16,456 bases of DNA, taken from positions 5,340,517-5,356,972 of the forward strand of contig NW_019091355.1 of the NCBI RefSeq assembly GCF_001949145.1, in the 5' to 3' direction. This stretch comes from Acanthaster planci (taxonomy: Eukaryota > Echinodermata > Asteroidea > Valvatida > Acanthasteridae). The notes beneath the pieces were generated by a model. The model worked only from the letters and a program-made list of their open reading frames with translations. It made no database searches and was not told where the DNA came from. This document shows positions 1-9,057 of the stretch, piece by piece. How positions within the stretch are numbered: the stretch's first letter is position 1; each line of letters opens with the position of its first letter. The translations under genes and the position numbers were made by a program.

Positions 1-160
1 TTTCCACAAAATATGACTGCCAAGTTGGAATAGGCAAATTACACTGGCCATTGCACCAAAATTGAATTTCACGGCGAGCAAATGGGGGCTCAGATGCACT
101 ACGTAATTTCTTGTTAAGCCCATGAACCATAAAGCTTGCCATTTACCCCACACATGTACG

Positions 161-309
161 TCAGCAGTAATTGCACAGTGTCTGGATGTAACTGGGATAC
201 CGCTGTGGCGAAAACTTGCGCAGCGGGATAATCAGGTTATAATACTGTGGGTGCTGCCGAACCCCTGCCGGGGGGGCTGCTAGTGTAGCGATAACAGCCT
301 GCACTGTTC
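161..309 (-). CDS. Candidate terminal exon, unidentified protein
   Basis: A 49-codon minus-strand frame closes at TGA (161-163). It begins just after a good acceptor, GTCGTCTTGCAG, with two bases (GA) completing a split codon, so the preceding exon must leave one base. The stretch is richer in GC and CpG than its surroundings and about 60% of third positions are G or C, as expected of an exon. The translation is rich in P, Q, Y and L and includes NLIIPLRKFSPQRYPSYIQT; I do not recognise it. Nothing shows which upstream exon it joins. The leader-exon donor at 613-618 leaves one base and would fit, but its frame carries an in-frame TAA. Exon J (6145-6375), if spliced at 6144, would also fit. 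It could be a chance frame. Confidence 0.3.
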
Positions 310-618
310 CTGCAAGACGACATACATGTACTTGAACAAGTCATAAATTGTTGCCGGTAACCTGTTCCAGTTGCATCTGGGTGCCGCCGGCTAGATGCAG
401 CAGCAAAAGTCTGCGCTCCCAACTTGTTAGTTTGGTGCTCTTGGATTTTAAATGTCTGTGAGTTCAATTGATTCATTTTTTAAAAACCTTTATGAACAAT
501 TACGCTAAGTAAGAAATGAAATGAAAAGGAACAAAGTAAATGTGCATTCACACATTACAGTTCCTGAAAAAACAAAAACACAAAACACTGGAAATGTCTA
601 GGTTGCTGGAATCCTTAC

Positions 619-700
619 CTTGTAATAAAATCAACCTTAATTAAATCAGGTATTCAAATTGCACAAAAGATGGCACGGCAGGTCTCGAAAAGGACTCCAT
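619..700 (-). CDS. Candidate leader/first exon with strong donor
   Basis: On the minus strand an ATG at 698-700 opens a 19-codon frame (MESFSRPAVPSFVQFEYLI) that ends at TAA 641-643. The exon would end at 619 with the near-consensus donor ACAAG|GTAAGG. The ATG lies about 25 to 80 bases downstream of a CCAAT/CRE/X-box cluster, the right place for a first exon. Because the frame closes before the donor, the exon is either a 5' leader with an upstream ORF or a disabled coding exon. Past the TAA the frame leaves one base, which would match the exon at 161-309. No similarity is recognised. Confidence 0.3.
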
Positions 701-723
701 GCTGCAATCGTTCCTCCCGATAC

Positions 724-781
724 CCAATCCACCTCATGTTTGCCCACCTAGAGGGGATGACGTGGATGTCGCCACGGCAAC
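724..781 (-). promoter_or_regulatory. RFX X-box, CRE half-site and CCAAT promoter module
   Basis: The sequence GTCGCCACGGCAAC at 768-781 matches the RFX X-box consensus in both half-sites with a two-base spacer. A CRE half-site TGACGT lies four bases away at 758-763, and a CCAAT box lies at 724-728. Read on the minus strand, the order is X-box, CRE, then ATTGG, followed by the leader exon and donor at 619. RFX, CREB/ATF and NF-Y are the known binders of these elements. The module could also serve the plus strand, where an ATG occurs at 801. Confidence 0.5.
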
Positions 782-896
782 TTAATGAATTTGGGTTAAG
801 TTGATAGGTAATATTCCTTGGTCATGTCTCTTTTTTTATTTATTTTTTTTCTTCTCGTCTTTGTCTTTTTCCTCTTCCTCTCCCCACCCCTCCCAG

Positions 897-1040
897 GGAG
901 CAGATGAAACTCCTAAATGTGCATCCCTAGAGGAAAAATGTCTCGTGCAAATATGCAGGAGTCTGTGTTTGAACTCTGAAGGGTGCTTGTTCTGGGCAGG
1001 TCCAACGCGACGATGTACTGGCAGAAATGAACCCACATGA
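897..1040 (+). CDS. Candidate cysteine-rich exon of a possible secreted protein
   Basis: About 80 bases of nearly pure pyrimidine end in CCCAG at 896, an unusually strong splice acceptor. The frame that follows runs 47 codons to TGA (1038-1040). It has six cysteines spaced C-x6-C-x4-C-x3-C-x5-C-x9-C, including KCLVQICRSLCLNSEGCLFW. The spacing loosely recalls PAN/apple modules; this is a pattern impression, not a family assignment. The same frame is open upstream to an ATG at 801. Read that way, the pyrimidine tract would encode a hydrophobic signal-peptide-like leader and the whole would be a 79-residue secreted peptide. Pyrimidine tracts always translate to F, S, L and P, so the splice-acceptor reading is preferred. 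A weak donor (CAG|GTCCAA) at 1000 could end the exon earlier. Confidence 0.3.
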   Translation, partial: GADETPKCASLEEKCLVQICRSLCLNSEGCLFWAGPTRRCTGRNEPT

Positions 1041-2702
1041 AACCTTTCAGTTGTAGAGAGACCTTGTTTTGCCTTCACAAATTTATGCTTTTGCTTTTCT
1101 GACTGACATACATGCAAGAAATAATGTCGTGGGTCACAAAAACTCTTTTAAAGCACTAACTTACATGTAGCAGAAGAGTAGCCAGGGGCATGTTCTGGCA
1201 TTCATACAAAATTACTCCTGACTGAAAATGGTATCAGCGGTCATTCAACCACGATGCAAAGGCCAAAAAAGCAGAAAGGAATGAGTCACAAAAAATACCC
1301 AGCCAATAACAATAACTGAAATGGTTAATGGTTTATGACCATTAAAAATGCCCCCGGGTTTGGGATTGGGAAGTGTGATACATTCGGGCTGAGTAAATTC
1401 AACTAAATCACTATTTGAATATTTGACTTTCAATTCAATCGAATATCCGGATATTCGGTCATACCAACCGGCAGATTGTTGATGAACAAACAATATACAA
1501 AATCAGTTGCAATAACTCACACAATTGTACATTATAATCACTATAAAAGCCTCTCACATTTAGGAGTGTCTCCAGCCATGATTTAGCAAAATTTAAGAGA
1601 GGAGCAATACTTCTTGCCCTGTTGAAAATTTCTGCTCCTTTTAAATTTTCTAATAATGTATTTGTAGAATTGTTGAAAGATTGCTGTCACTTTTCATTTG
1701 AATCTGCTTGAAACAAGCCTCCGTGGTGCAATTTTTCCAATTTAAAACAAAAGAAAAATTCTCCCTTTCTTTTCATGAATTTTTCATTCAAATATTCAAA
1801 TTCAGAAAATATCTGAATATTTGATAATGGATTGAATATTAGACACAGTCCCAGGATCCATGTTTTTAACCTCCAGTTGAAAAACAAAGAACAAAGGGGA
1901 AAAATGTTACTATTGTTTTCTGGTCATTTTCAAACAAAATTAGAGAGAAAATTATTAAGGAAACTAAAAAGAGACTGTGCAGGTGAGCATATACAGGTAC
2001 TGTTACATGTATACGTAGTAAAGAAGCAAACAGAAAACAATTGTCAACATAAATTCATTCATGCAAATAAATTATTCAAAAATCTACATTACCACTTGTT
2101 ATTTTTCTCACAATGAAAAAATTTGGAATGTGCTTAATTTTAACAGTTACATAAAAATGTAAAGTTTATGAGGATCTTTGTGGGATTTCTGATGAATGGC
2201 TGCAAGAGAAATACGGGGGAAAAAAAAGATCCTCTGAATCAAGTTAATGGTACCAAGGACAAAAGCCAATATCTGGCCAGACATTTCATAATACGCCATT
2301 GTTGTTATGAGGCCAGCTTGTCCGTCTCTTGGCAACAGTTACCCAGCATGAAACAGGCTACATGTAGCTCCTGCTCAACGTCATTAACCAAGTAAAGCTA
2401 GGTCTGCTGGGTTTAATTGGCTTGTGTTGACAACTAGTAGGAATGAATGCGGAAAGTAACTCATTACCGCAACTCACTGATGAAGCACTCAACCGAGGTA
2501 GGAATGGCATTCAGTCCGCATTTAACACATATACACACAAAGGATAATCAATAGCAGGAGCAATATTTGGACTCCTTGTAATGAAGGCGTTGCCAAAAAC
2601 GAAAGACAACTCTTTGCCAATGTAATATTCTGTTAGTTTCGAAGCAATCTAATGATGATGAGATGGGAAGGATCCAAACTCAGGGCTTGCTAGCTAACCC
2701 TT
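1041..2702. other. Non-coding AT-rich stretch
   Basis: No convincing gene was seen. The stretch holds an 18-bp perfect palindrome (1440-1457) and repeated GAATATT/AATATTC words at 1410-1460 and 1785-1840. It also has a 57-base minus-strand frame flanked by splice-like signals (1165-1221) that cannot be told from chance. Confidence 0.5.
1440..1457. repeat. 18-bp perfect palindrome
   Basis: CGAATATCCGGATATTCG equals its own reverse complement. It sits among GAATATTTG words that recur at about 1415 and 1790-1840, suggesting remains of a repeat built from a CGAATATT-like unit. Confidence 0.6.
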
Positions 2703-2790
2703 GGGATGGATAGCTCAATTGGCATAGCACTTGTACTGTATTCCAGAGGATACAGGTTCCAATCCCACTGGAGTCGATTTCTTTGTTCAC
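2703..2790 (+). repeat. tRNA-derived SINE copy 1
   Basis: The stretch carries a perfect RNA polymerase III A box, TAGCTCAATTGG (2711-2722), and a near-perfect B box, GGTTCCAATCC (2755-2765), spaced as in a tRNA. It is followed by a CACTGGAGTCGA tail and CTTTGTTCAC. It cannot fold as an intact tRNA along its length and lacks a mature 3' end, so it is a tRNA-derived retroelement head. It aligns with the copy at 8794-8880. Confidence 0.65.
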
Positions 2791-4589
2791 CTATAAAACT
2801 ATTTTCAAAAAGTCAGGAAGAGCACTTACAATTAAATGCCGCAGTTTACTTTTAATTTGCCACAAACAAACTATATTCATCATTTTATCTGTAGCCAAAT
2901 TTCTAGCCATGAGCACACATGTACATCTGTATATACAGTATTGCTTTTCTGAAAGTACATGTACAATTTTTAACCCCTTTTTCAACTCATGGCAAAAATA
3001 CATGTATGCGAGCACTTCCATAGTTTGCTGTACATGCATCCATATGCATAGGCACAATATACTTACAAAATAACCCTTAATGGTGTGTTTGAACCCAAAT
3101 GATTTGAATACATGTATGTTTATTTTTCTACAGCCTATCAAAACTCAGTCCATTCATATGGTACCAGTAGGAAGCAATTATGTACACAAGGATGCAGCTC
3201 TTTCTTTTTCTTTCTTTTGAGTGGGTAAGACTGTTGGGGACATGTGGATCATGCTGCATGCCTTTCCTCATTTCCATGTTGAACTTCCAGCACAATGGCT
3301 GGGGCTCCAAAGAAATATCAAATACCCTCTGATTCAGTGTTCGCACCTCAGACAGACAAAGACCCTGAGAAAACCTATGCAAGAGTTAGAAATTGGATGC
3401 CAAGATAAATTGAGGGGATAATTACATTGCATGGGAGTAGACTACTGTTTCAGTACACAGAAAAAGGTCCCTCACTTGAAAAACTTCCCCAAAGAATATT
3501 CCATGCAACACCCACTCAGGACAGAGAAACAGAAAATAAGGGGGGGGAGGGACACACTTGCAGCAATAGTCTCAGTTCAAGTAGGACCTTTCACCTGACA
3601 TCTTTGTATTACTTTGTGCCTTGATGAGGCTTGTCCTTCCCTAGGACACTGGTACAGATTCCACAGCGGAAATGGATATCCTCGATAAACACAGATTGGT
3701 TTCCTGAAAAATAAACAGTTCATGAACCAAGCACCACCCACCTCCGGCACATGCACAGGAAAAGGGAACAAAATCCCCACAATGCAATTCCAGAGTTGAA
3801 CAATTCAGTCACCTTATGAAAGATTATGTACCTACAGTGGAAAAAACTTGCAAAATTTGATGCCCAAGGACTCTCTCTATGCACAGACTTGATAGCACAT
3901 CGAGACAGAAAGCTGGCCTCCTCTCGGCACCATACCCAAGTGTACTCATGTGCTTAATAAAGTCTCACAAGGAGACTCAAAATCTTAGTTACTTGTGCAG
4001 TGGGATTTTGTGCCAGAATACTTAACAGGCCATATAACGTGCACTCAGATTATTATCGTTAATTACACCAGGGGCGCTCACTTAAATTTCTGTATCTTTT
4101 ATCCACGAGTTGTTTAGTTCTTGCTTGATCCTGCTCAAAATATGGAAAATTGCAAATGTGCATGGCACGTTGTGCAGCTCTGAATATTGAGGCACTTATC
4201 TCTGGAGGCCGAGAAGAATCAAGCCAGAGGCATCATTTTGTTTGTGCGCAGCAATGTGGGCACACACTGTCCAGTAAGTGTACAGACATCAGTGTGCGTG
4301 CCTTGTACATTTATTCCAATAAGCCTTGCCAACGTGTCCATGTGTTTACTCAGAGAGAGAGAGCACATATTGCTCCACAGTGTGGCTCTTGTGTCCATGT
4401 TGTCATTATTGATGTTGTTAATGCACCAATCAATTGCCATGCCAGCCGAACCTCCCACACACAAGACCACTGGGAGCCTAGAGATTTGAGAAGGGAACAC
4501 TCTATCATGGATAATTGCACGATGATTATTCTTTATGATTGCGGAGAATACTGGATCAATAATAGTTTAACTCATGCCCAACGTAGTCA
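2791..4589. other. Non-coding stretch, no supported gene
   Basis: Mostly AT-rich with several TACATGTA palindromes (2956, 2999, 3109). A G-run is seen near 3541-3548. One plus-strand frame at 4208-4273 ends in a consensus donor (TCCA|GTAAGT), but it is only 22 codons and has no partner exon. Confidence 0.45.
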
Positions 4590-4915
4590 GTCTGATCCCC
4601 AAATCCTTAACTATTTCAACCCAATCCAAATCTCTCTAGACAACACCTACTCTAAAAATCCCACAACTTCTTCAAGGCATCTCAACCCTTATCCAACCAA
4701 GCCATTTAAATCAGACCTTGCCCAATCCAACTCATCCTGCATTATCCTTCAACTAACAACTCCTGCTCTGACCAGATCAAAAGGTATCACCCATCCCATC
4801 CCATCCAATCTTAATCCCATCAAACCCAACCAATCCAATCTCAACCAGCCCAGCTCGGCAAACCCAATCCAACTCATCTCGACGCTACCAAAGCCAGTTC
4901 AATGTTACCCACATA
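4590..4915. repeat. Degenerate CCAATCC/CCATCC-type repeat, G-poor
   Basis: Units resembling CCAATC, CCATCC and CAACCC recur with heavy divergence, best at 4785-4875 (for example CCCATCCCATCCAATC). The plus strand is strikingly poor in G and therefore in TGA and TAG codons. That explains the 276-codon frame at 4150-4980, whose translation is a low-complexity run of N, P, S, Q, I and L. It is read as a decayed simple repeat, not as a protein. Confidence 0.65.
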
Positions 4916-6118
4916 CAGACCCAGACCATGGCATTTTTATCACTTTCATATATACATGTAGCAGTCTCTGTGTAATATGAGCCAAACTCTCCAGCTGCTG
5001 AACTGGGAGCAGGAGCCATAGAAGCCAGTTACCCAATTGAATTGGTCTATTAATGGTTGATGCCTGATGGTCTCACACCTGCCCTTCACTTTGAAACTGT
5101 CTGGCTGTTGGACAAAATGTAAAAGGAGGCAGTGCCAACAAGAAATGTTGGAAGTCATGGCAACTACAGTGCAAAGAAAGGTACCCAATATAAAGACAAA
5201 ATTTCACGACAGACAGAAGGTCCCCTCTCTCCACAAAAAAGACAAGTGACCTAGGGACTGAAACCAAGACACACTGTACATCCACAGTTAAGACAAGTGG
5301 CCCACATGATCCTAATAAAGGTACATTCATTACCACAACATCAGGTCACAGGCAACAAAAAGACAGCTGGGGACAAGAACATAACAAAGACAGTTGACAG
5401 TGACTGACACAACTCTTTGCAAAACTAACACAGACAATTTGACCAAGTGGCTCGTCCAACTTTTGTGGCTCTTTCCTTGGGACAGCTTAAGCAATGCTGA
5501 AACTTTCAAATTCTAAACTTCAAACTCAGATGAAAGCCACCTTTATATGCTTTCCGTCCTGTCTTTGGCTGTTGGAAAACCTCCAGAGGAACCAACTTTA
5601 CTATGGTTGGAGGACTGAGGATGATTACAAAAGTTACCCCATCACACCACAAATCCATTAAGTGGTCGGGTGACTTCGATAAAGCCTTATCGGAAGATGT
5701 AGGTCAAGGATTAAGCAGACAGGGCAATGAAACATGCAGGAAAGCCTCTTGAATGCCTGTCATTCAAATGAATAGGTCGGCAGCTATCCAGAGAGCATGA
5801 CATTGTAGTGATGCCCCTCACAGATCAGGCCAAATCTGATGTTACCATGGCAATGTGTTGTCCTTTCTGTGAATACAGATTCAGTTTTGTCACCTGCATA
5901 TACTCATACATGTACGTCATCAAACAGCTCACAAGGATGACACCTACATTTATAAAGCGTGTGGCACGATCACTAATAATGCAGCCATTTTACATGCTGT
6001 TGCCTGGGCAACATGAATTTGTATACCATTTCCGGAGAACTGGAGTACTGTTATCAATAAAGCATCCACATCTTCACAAATTTCACAACAGACATGACAA
6101 CTAAGCAGCCTGGGTGTT
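4916..6118. other. Non-coding stretch, possible 3' flank of gene B
   Basis: No supported gene was seen. On the minus strand a 26-base microexon-like segment (5079-5104) has a long pyrimidine tract, acceptor AACAG and donor CAG|GTGTGA. A further donor-like GCAG|GTGACA is at about 5890. Neither can be anchored to a reading frame. Confidence 0.4.
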
Positions 6119-6375
6119 TTACAATTCTAAATAATGGATCTGACCTTTCTCAGCAGCATTACGCACAAAAAGCCGAATACTGCAGACAGTTTTAATCTCC
6201 CATTTGCTGTAACCCTCAACTGCAAATGGTGGGTACACTTGACTTGTTTTTCCAAACAGTTCTATTTTAAGTCCATACGATCCATCCAGTCGGGTAATTG
6301 TCAAGCCAAATGCTTTTGGGATGCAAGCGAGGACCGCAACCATTCCCTCTGAAGATGAGTGAAGCAGTCTTCCCC
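6119..6375 (-). CDS. Gene B exon J, candidate last exon, unidentified protein
   Basis: After the acceptor TTCGCTTTTCAG (6376-6387) the minus strand is open for 84 codons to TAA at 6119-6121. The translation has the mix of charged and hydrophobic residues of a folded domain, with ITRLDGSYGLKIELFGKTSQ followed by VYPPFAVEGYSKWEI. A motif of SSEG, VAVLAC, LDGS and YPP spaced about 10-15 residues apart suggests beta-hairpins. It vaguely recalls the DGS/DGT repeats of the axonemal central-pair protein SPAG17, but this is an impression from memory and not a homology claim. A weaker donor at 6144 (AAAG|GTCAGA) could continue the gene leftward. Joining to exon N needs an acceptor leaving one base; GGGGAAG|A at 6369 would do this, while TTTTCAG does not fit. 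That junction is unresolved. Confidence 0.42.
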
Positions 6376-6519
6376 CTGAAAAGCGAACTTCTTCAACTAT
6401 CAAGTTGCATTTACATACATAGAGGAAGGAAACAGAGAGGAAGGAAAGGCATGATACATGTGCATGTAACGTTTAGCTGATCAACACATCTCTACAAATG
6501 TACACCTGTGCATGTTTAC

Positions 6520-6649
6520 CTATGATTGTTCCCGGAAGCAGTGCCACTGTCCAAAGACAGGCAAATGTAGGAGAAATCCCAGGCAGTCAGATTTGGTGGG
6601 TTGCACTGAACAAGGAGAATGTCTCGCTGACTAAAAAAAATCAATGCGG
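6520..6649 (-). CDS. Gene B exon N, unidentified protein
   Basis: The segment is bounded on the minus strand by acceptor GCCCTCTTGCAG and donor CATAG|GTAAAC. A second acceptor, TTTTTTTTAG, would start it at 6630 in the same frame. Of 130 bases, two complete a split codon, 42 codons follow and two bases remain. The translation contains QRDILLVQCNPPNLTAWDFS then YICLSLDSGTASGNN, which looks like beta-rich folded protein. The phase joins exon O exactly (one base plus two). The downstream junction to J is less clear because N leaves two bases. The opposite strand is also open here, so strand rests on the splice sites. Confidence 0.42.
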
Positions 6650-7100
6650 CTGCAAGAGGGCCCTACAGGGTAGGATTACAGGAAGAGAGAAGACCGACGG
6701 CAAATGGATGATTTCAAGAGAGTAGAGAAAGCAAATTTGTCACCAGACACCACAAAATAAAGCCACTTTTCAGTCCTTCACTTTGTTTTAGTTTGCCTGA
6801 GAGAGAACAGTGAGGTCTTTGTTTCAATGCATCAATCAGGTTGGCATCCTGATGGAATTTGATTTACAATGTACTAGTACAAGATTCTTTCATGGGCTCG
6901 TACCATTAACTTGACAGCGGCTGCGGCAACTCCTGACTCATTTTTAAATTTGTGATCAGTCAGGTCACGTTCAGGCAATGGAATTACTTAGCTATGGTTC
7001 TTCTTGAACTCAGGGAATTTTCTGAACACTTGTTGCTTTTATGCAGTAAGTTCCATCTTGTAATGACATGACTACAGTTCTGTGCAACTTTCACACTTAC

Positions 7101-7178
7101 TCCCAACTGTGCAGGCTTCAACAACTTCAAGGCCCGGCTTCCAAATGAGATTTTTAATTTGCAAACATGATGTTTCCT
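7101..7178 (-). CDS. Gene B exon O, unidentified protein
   Basis: A 78-base minus-strand segment ends in the consensus donor GGGA|GTAAGT. Its frame, with LIWKPGLEVVEACTVG at the end, leaves one base and fits exon N. The start is less secure: the acceptor ATGCTGAG has a poor pyrimidine tract. It does give the two-base phase that exon L requires, so L, O and N read as one frame through two introns of 232 and 451 bases. Confidence 0.33.
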
Positions 7179-7410
7179 CTCAGCATCTCACACTGATTCC
7201 AATTAATCTACGGTTGGTCCAGGTTCCAAGAGATCATCAGATCAGATGCATCATGGCATAAAGATGCAATGAAGCCCATGGTAATCACCTTTTCGATCAC
7301 TTTCAGTTAACTCTGAATTGATTCCTTGTTTTTAACACCCCCCCGATTTTTTTTCATTCTGATGTTTGTCTCTGTTCTTTGACATGGCCTCAGTGCATTT
7401 TTCCACTTAC

Positions 7411-7576
7411 TGTTCCATATCTTCTCACTTTTTTTTACGCTCTCCCGTGGTTTGTACACCTGTTGTAATCTCCAGTCTACCCACGTCTCTTCCTTAAGTC
7501 TCCCCCCAATTCTTTTTCTGGTTTGAGGGCACAGATGTGACAGTCTGATCTTTTTAGGGAAGACGGGCAAAGGTAT
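7411..7576 (-). CDS. Gene B exon L, unidentified basic protein segment
   Basis: This is one of the best-bounded exon candidates: pyrimidine-rich acceptor AATCTCTCCTCTTGAG and donor AACA|GTAAGT. It is open for 55 codons with one base left over. The translation is basic (IPLPVFPKKIRLSHLC, then RLKEETWVDWRLQQVYKPRE) and contains three tryptophans. It begins in phase 0, so an upstream exon must end on a codon boundary; none was found with confidence. A frame at 7787-7980 looks partly coding but leaves two bases. No family is recognised. Confidence 0.43.
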
Positions 7577-8728
7577 CTCAAGAGGAGAGATTGATAATGG
7601 CACATTTATGGCTTTGGGGCAAAAACACACTCCATTATATATTCAATGACACGCGCTGTATATTTATGAAACATCCATTTTGACAGTTCTCATTTGGGGT
7701 GAAAATGAAAGAGGACTGTTTCTAGAGCACGCAAAGAATTTGATTCATTCAAATTCATTTGGGACTTCCTTTAAGTTTTTGCTAAATTACTGATTCTTTT
7801 TCCTGTCTGAAACTGAAGGAAAAACTCGAGTATAATCCCTGTTAAATGAGGATGGCCCACACCAAACAATAATCCTCGAGTCATCTTTGTGCGTGGTGTG
7901 AGGTTTCCACTGCTCTGTTTTTGCTATCTGTTCCCTGTTCATGGGTTTGCCCAGCCATGTGCATTGCAAATGTATATATGTATATGTACATCGAACGAGT
8001 AGAATGACTTCAAATAAGGCCATGCAACATTGAGGAGGTTGGTGAAACGTGCACGACACGATCTACGTGTACATGTACCGGTACGTGTGTTGAATGATGG
8101 GCGTCGGGTTGGCGGGTGTGATTCTATTCACGAAGATTCATGGCCTCAAACCTGACAGGCAGAACCTTACTAAACAAAGCACACCAAGAACAAACATTTG
8201 GAAAAACATCATCTCTAAGTCACAAAAGTCTAGCCTGGAGACATTACATGTAGTCATTCTGATTTTATTGATTTGTGAACTTTGGTGAGAATTCTTTCTA
8301 ATGGAAAAATAATGGGTATTGGAGCTCCACATAAACATTGTTAGATAGGCCTACACATATATTTGACATGTTTTGTACGAATGCATGACAACACACAATT
8401 TAATTGACGTAATTTGAGTGCATAAAGGGACGATTGTTGGAATACATCAATGGTTGTAGAATACACTTCCCACGTCAATGTGCAGTAGGCTTTGGATTGC
8501 CTTTTACTTTGTTGAATGTTGTACAGATAAATAAACCACAGCATTTCTGTTTCACCAGCCAAAGTCTTTTCGGATATTTGTTTTTCCATGTGCATGCCTG
8601 TTTCAGGTTTGCATTTCAAACAAACTACAACACAAAAGCAGAATTTACATAGGCTGTGTTGGCAATATCTGAGTTATTCGCTGTGAGTGGTAACCTGTTC
8701 GATTCAACATCAAACGCTGTACTTAAAA
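7577..8728. other. Stretch without supported gene; 5' side of gene B
   Basis: A CpG-richer patch near 8041-8110 contains nested palindromes around GTACCGGTAC and could be regulatory, but no X-box, CRE or CCAAT cluster is seen. A minus-strand frame at 7787-7980 (with EQWKPHTTHKDDSRIIVW) looks partly coding but lacks a convincing acceptor. The first exon of gene B may lie here or further right. Confidence 0.4.
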
Positions 8729-8771
8729 TTTATTGATGGCAATGATGGTTTGGCACGGATGGCTCTTTATT
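8729..8771 (-). terminator. Possible poly(A) signals of gene A
   Basis: Two AATAAA hexamers occur on the minus strand, at 8766-8771 and 8729-8734. They lie about 290-330 bases past the stop of the candidate terminal exon at 9058. The hexamer is common in AT-rich DNA, so this is supportive only. Confidence 0.25.
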
Positions 8772-8793
8772 GCAAATAAAGTAACCGTTCATA

Positions 8794-8880
8794 TAAGGCC
8801 AGCTCATTGGTAGCTACATGTAGAGCCCTTGTACGGTAACCTGCAAATCTCAAGTTCAAATTCTACTGCAGTCAACTGTA
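8794..8880 (+). repeat. tRNA-derived SINE copy 2, interrupted by a palindrome
   Basis: An A-box-like CCAGCTCATTGG (8799-8810) and B-box-like AGTTCAAATTC (8853-8863) are followed by CTACTGCAGTCAA. This parallels the first copy, as does the shared CTTGTAC-GTA between the boxes. Here the boxes are about ten bases further apart because CTACATGTAG (8814-8823) stands between GGTAG and AGC. It would lie in the 3' untranslated region of gene A if that gene is real. Confidence 0.55.
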
Positions 8881-9057
8881 CTCACTCCCTCTGCAAAGAT
8901 TGACATCTTAATCACAGTTGCAAGATTCAGTGCTAAAAACATACATGTACACCGACACGTAAAGCAAACACGTTTAAAAATTCAAGAGGAGGCTTGTTTT
9001 GGGAACGTCTGCATTGATGCAGACTCTAGAAAACAACGCACTGGGGATGAACTCTTG

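Noticed and set aside
836-1117. 93-codon minus-strand frame ending in a lysine/glutamate-rich tail
   Set aside because: The tail is the complement of the pyrimidine tract at 830-895, so the charge pattern is an artefact.
1165-1221. 57-base minus-strand exon (acceptor CCATTTTCAG, donor CAT|GTAAGT)
   Set aside because: Open in phase 0 with good sites, but too short and unconnected to any neighbour.
2703-2790. Functional tRNA gene
   Set aside because: The A and B boxes are there, but the acceptor-stem ends do not pair and the anticodon arm is not convincing; a SINE explains it and its second copy better.
4208-4273. 66-base plus-strand exon ending TCCA|GTAAGT, with RGIILFVRSNVGTHCP
   Set aside because: Looks coding, but no partner exon was found on the plus strand and a second frame is equally open.
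4150-4980. 276-codon plus-strand frame as a protein gene
   Set aside because: Its second half is a degenerate CCAATC-type repeat with almost no G, which removes stops. The translation is low-complexity, with no splice or family signal.
5079-5104. 26-base minus-strand microexon with long pyrimidine tract
   Set aside because: Splice signals are good, but 26 bases carry no reading-frame evidence.
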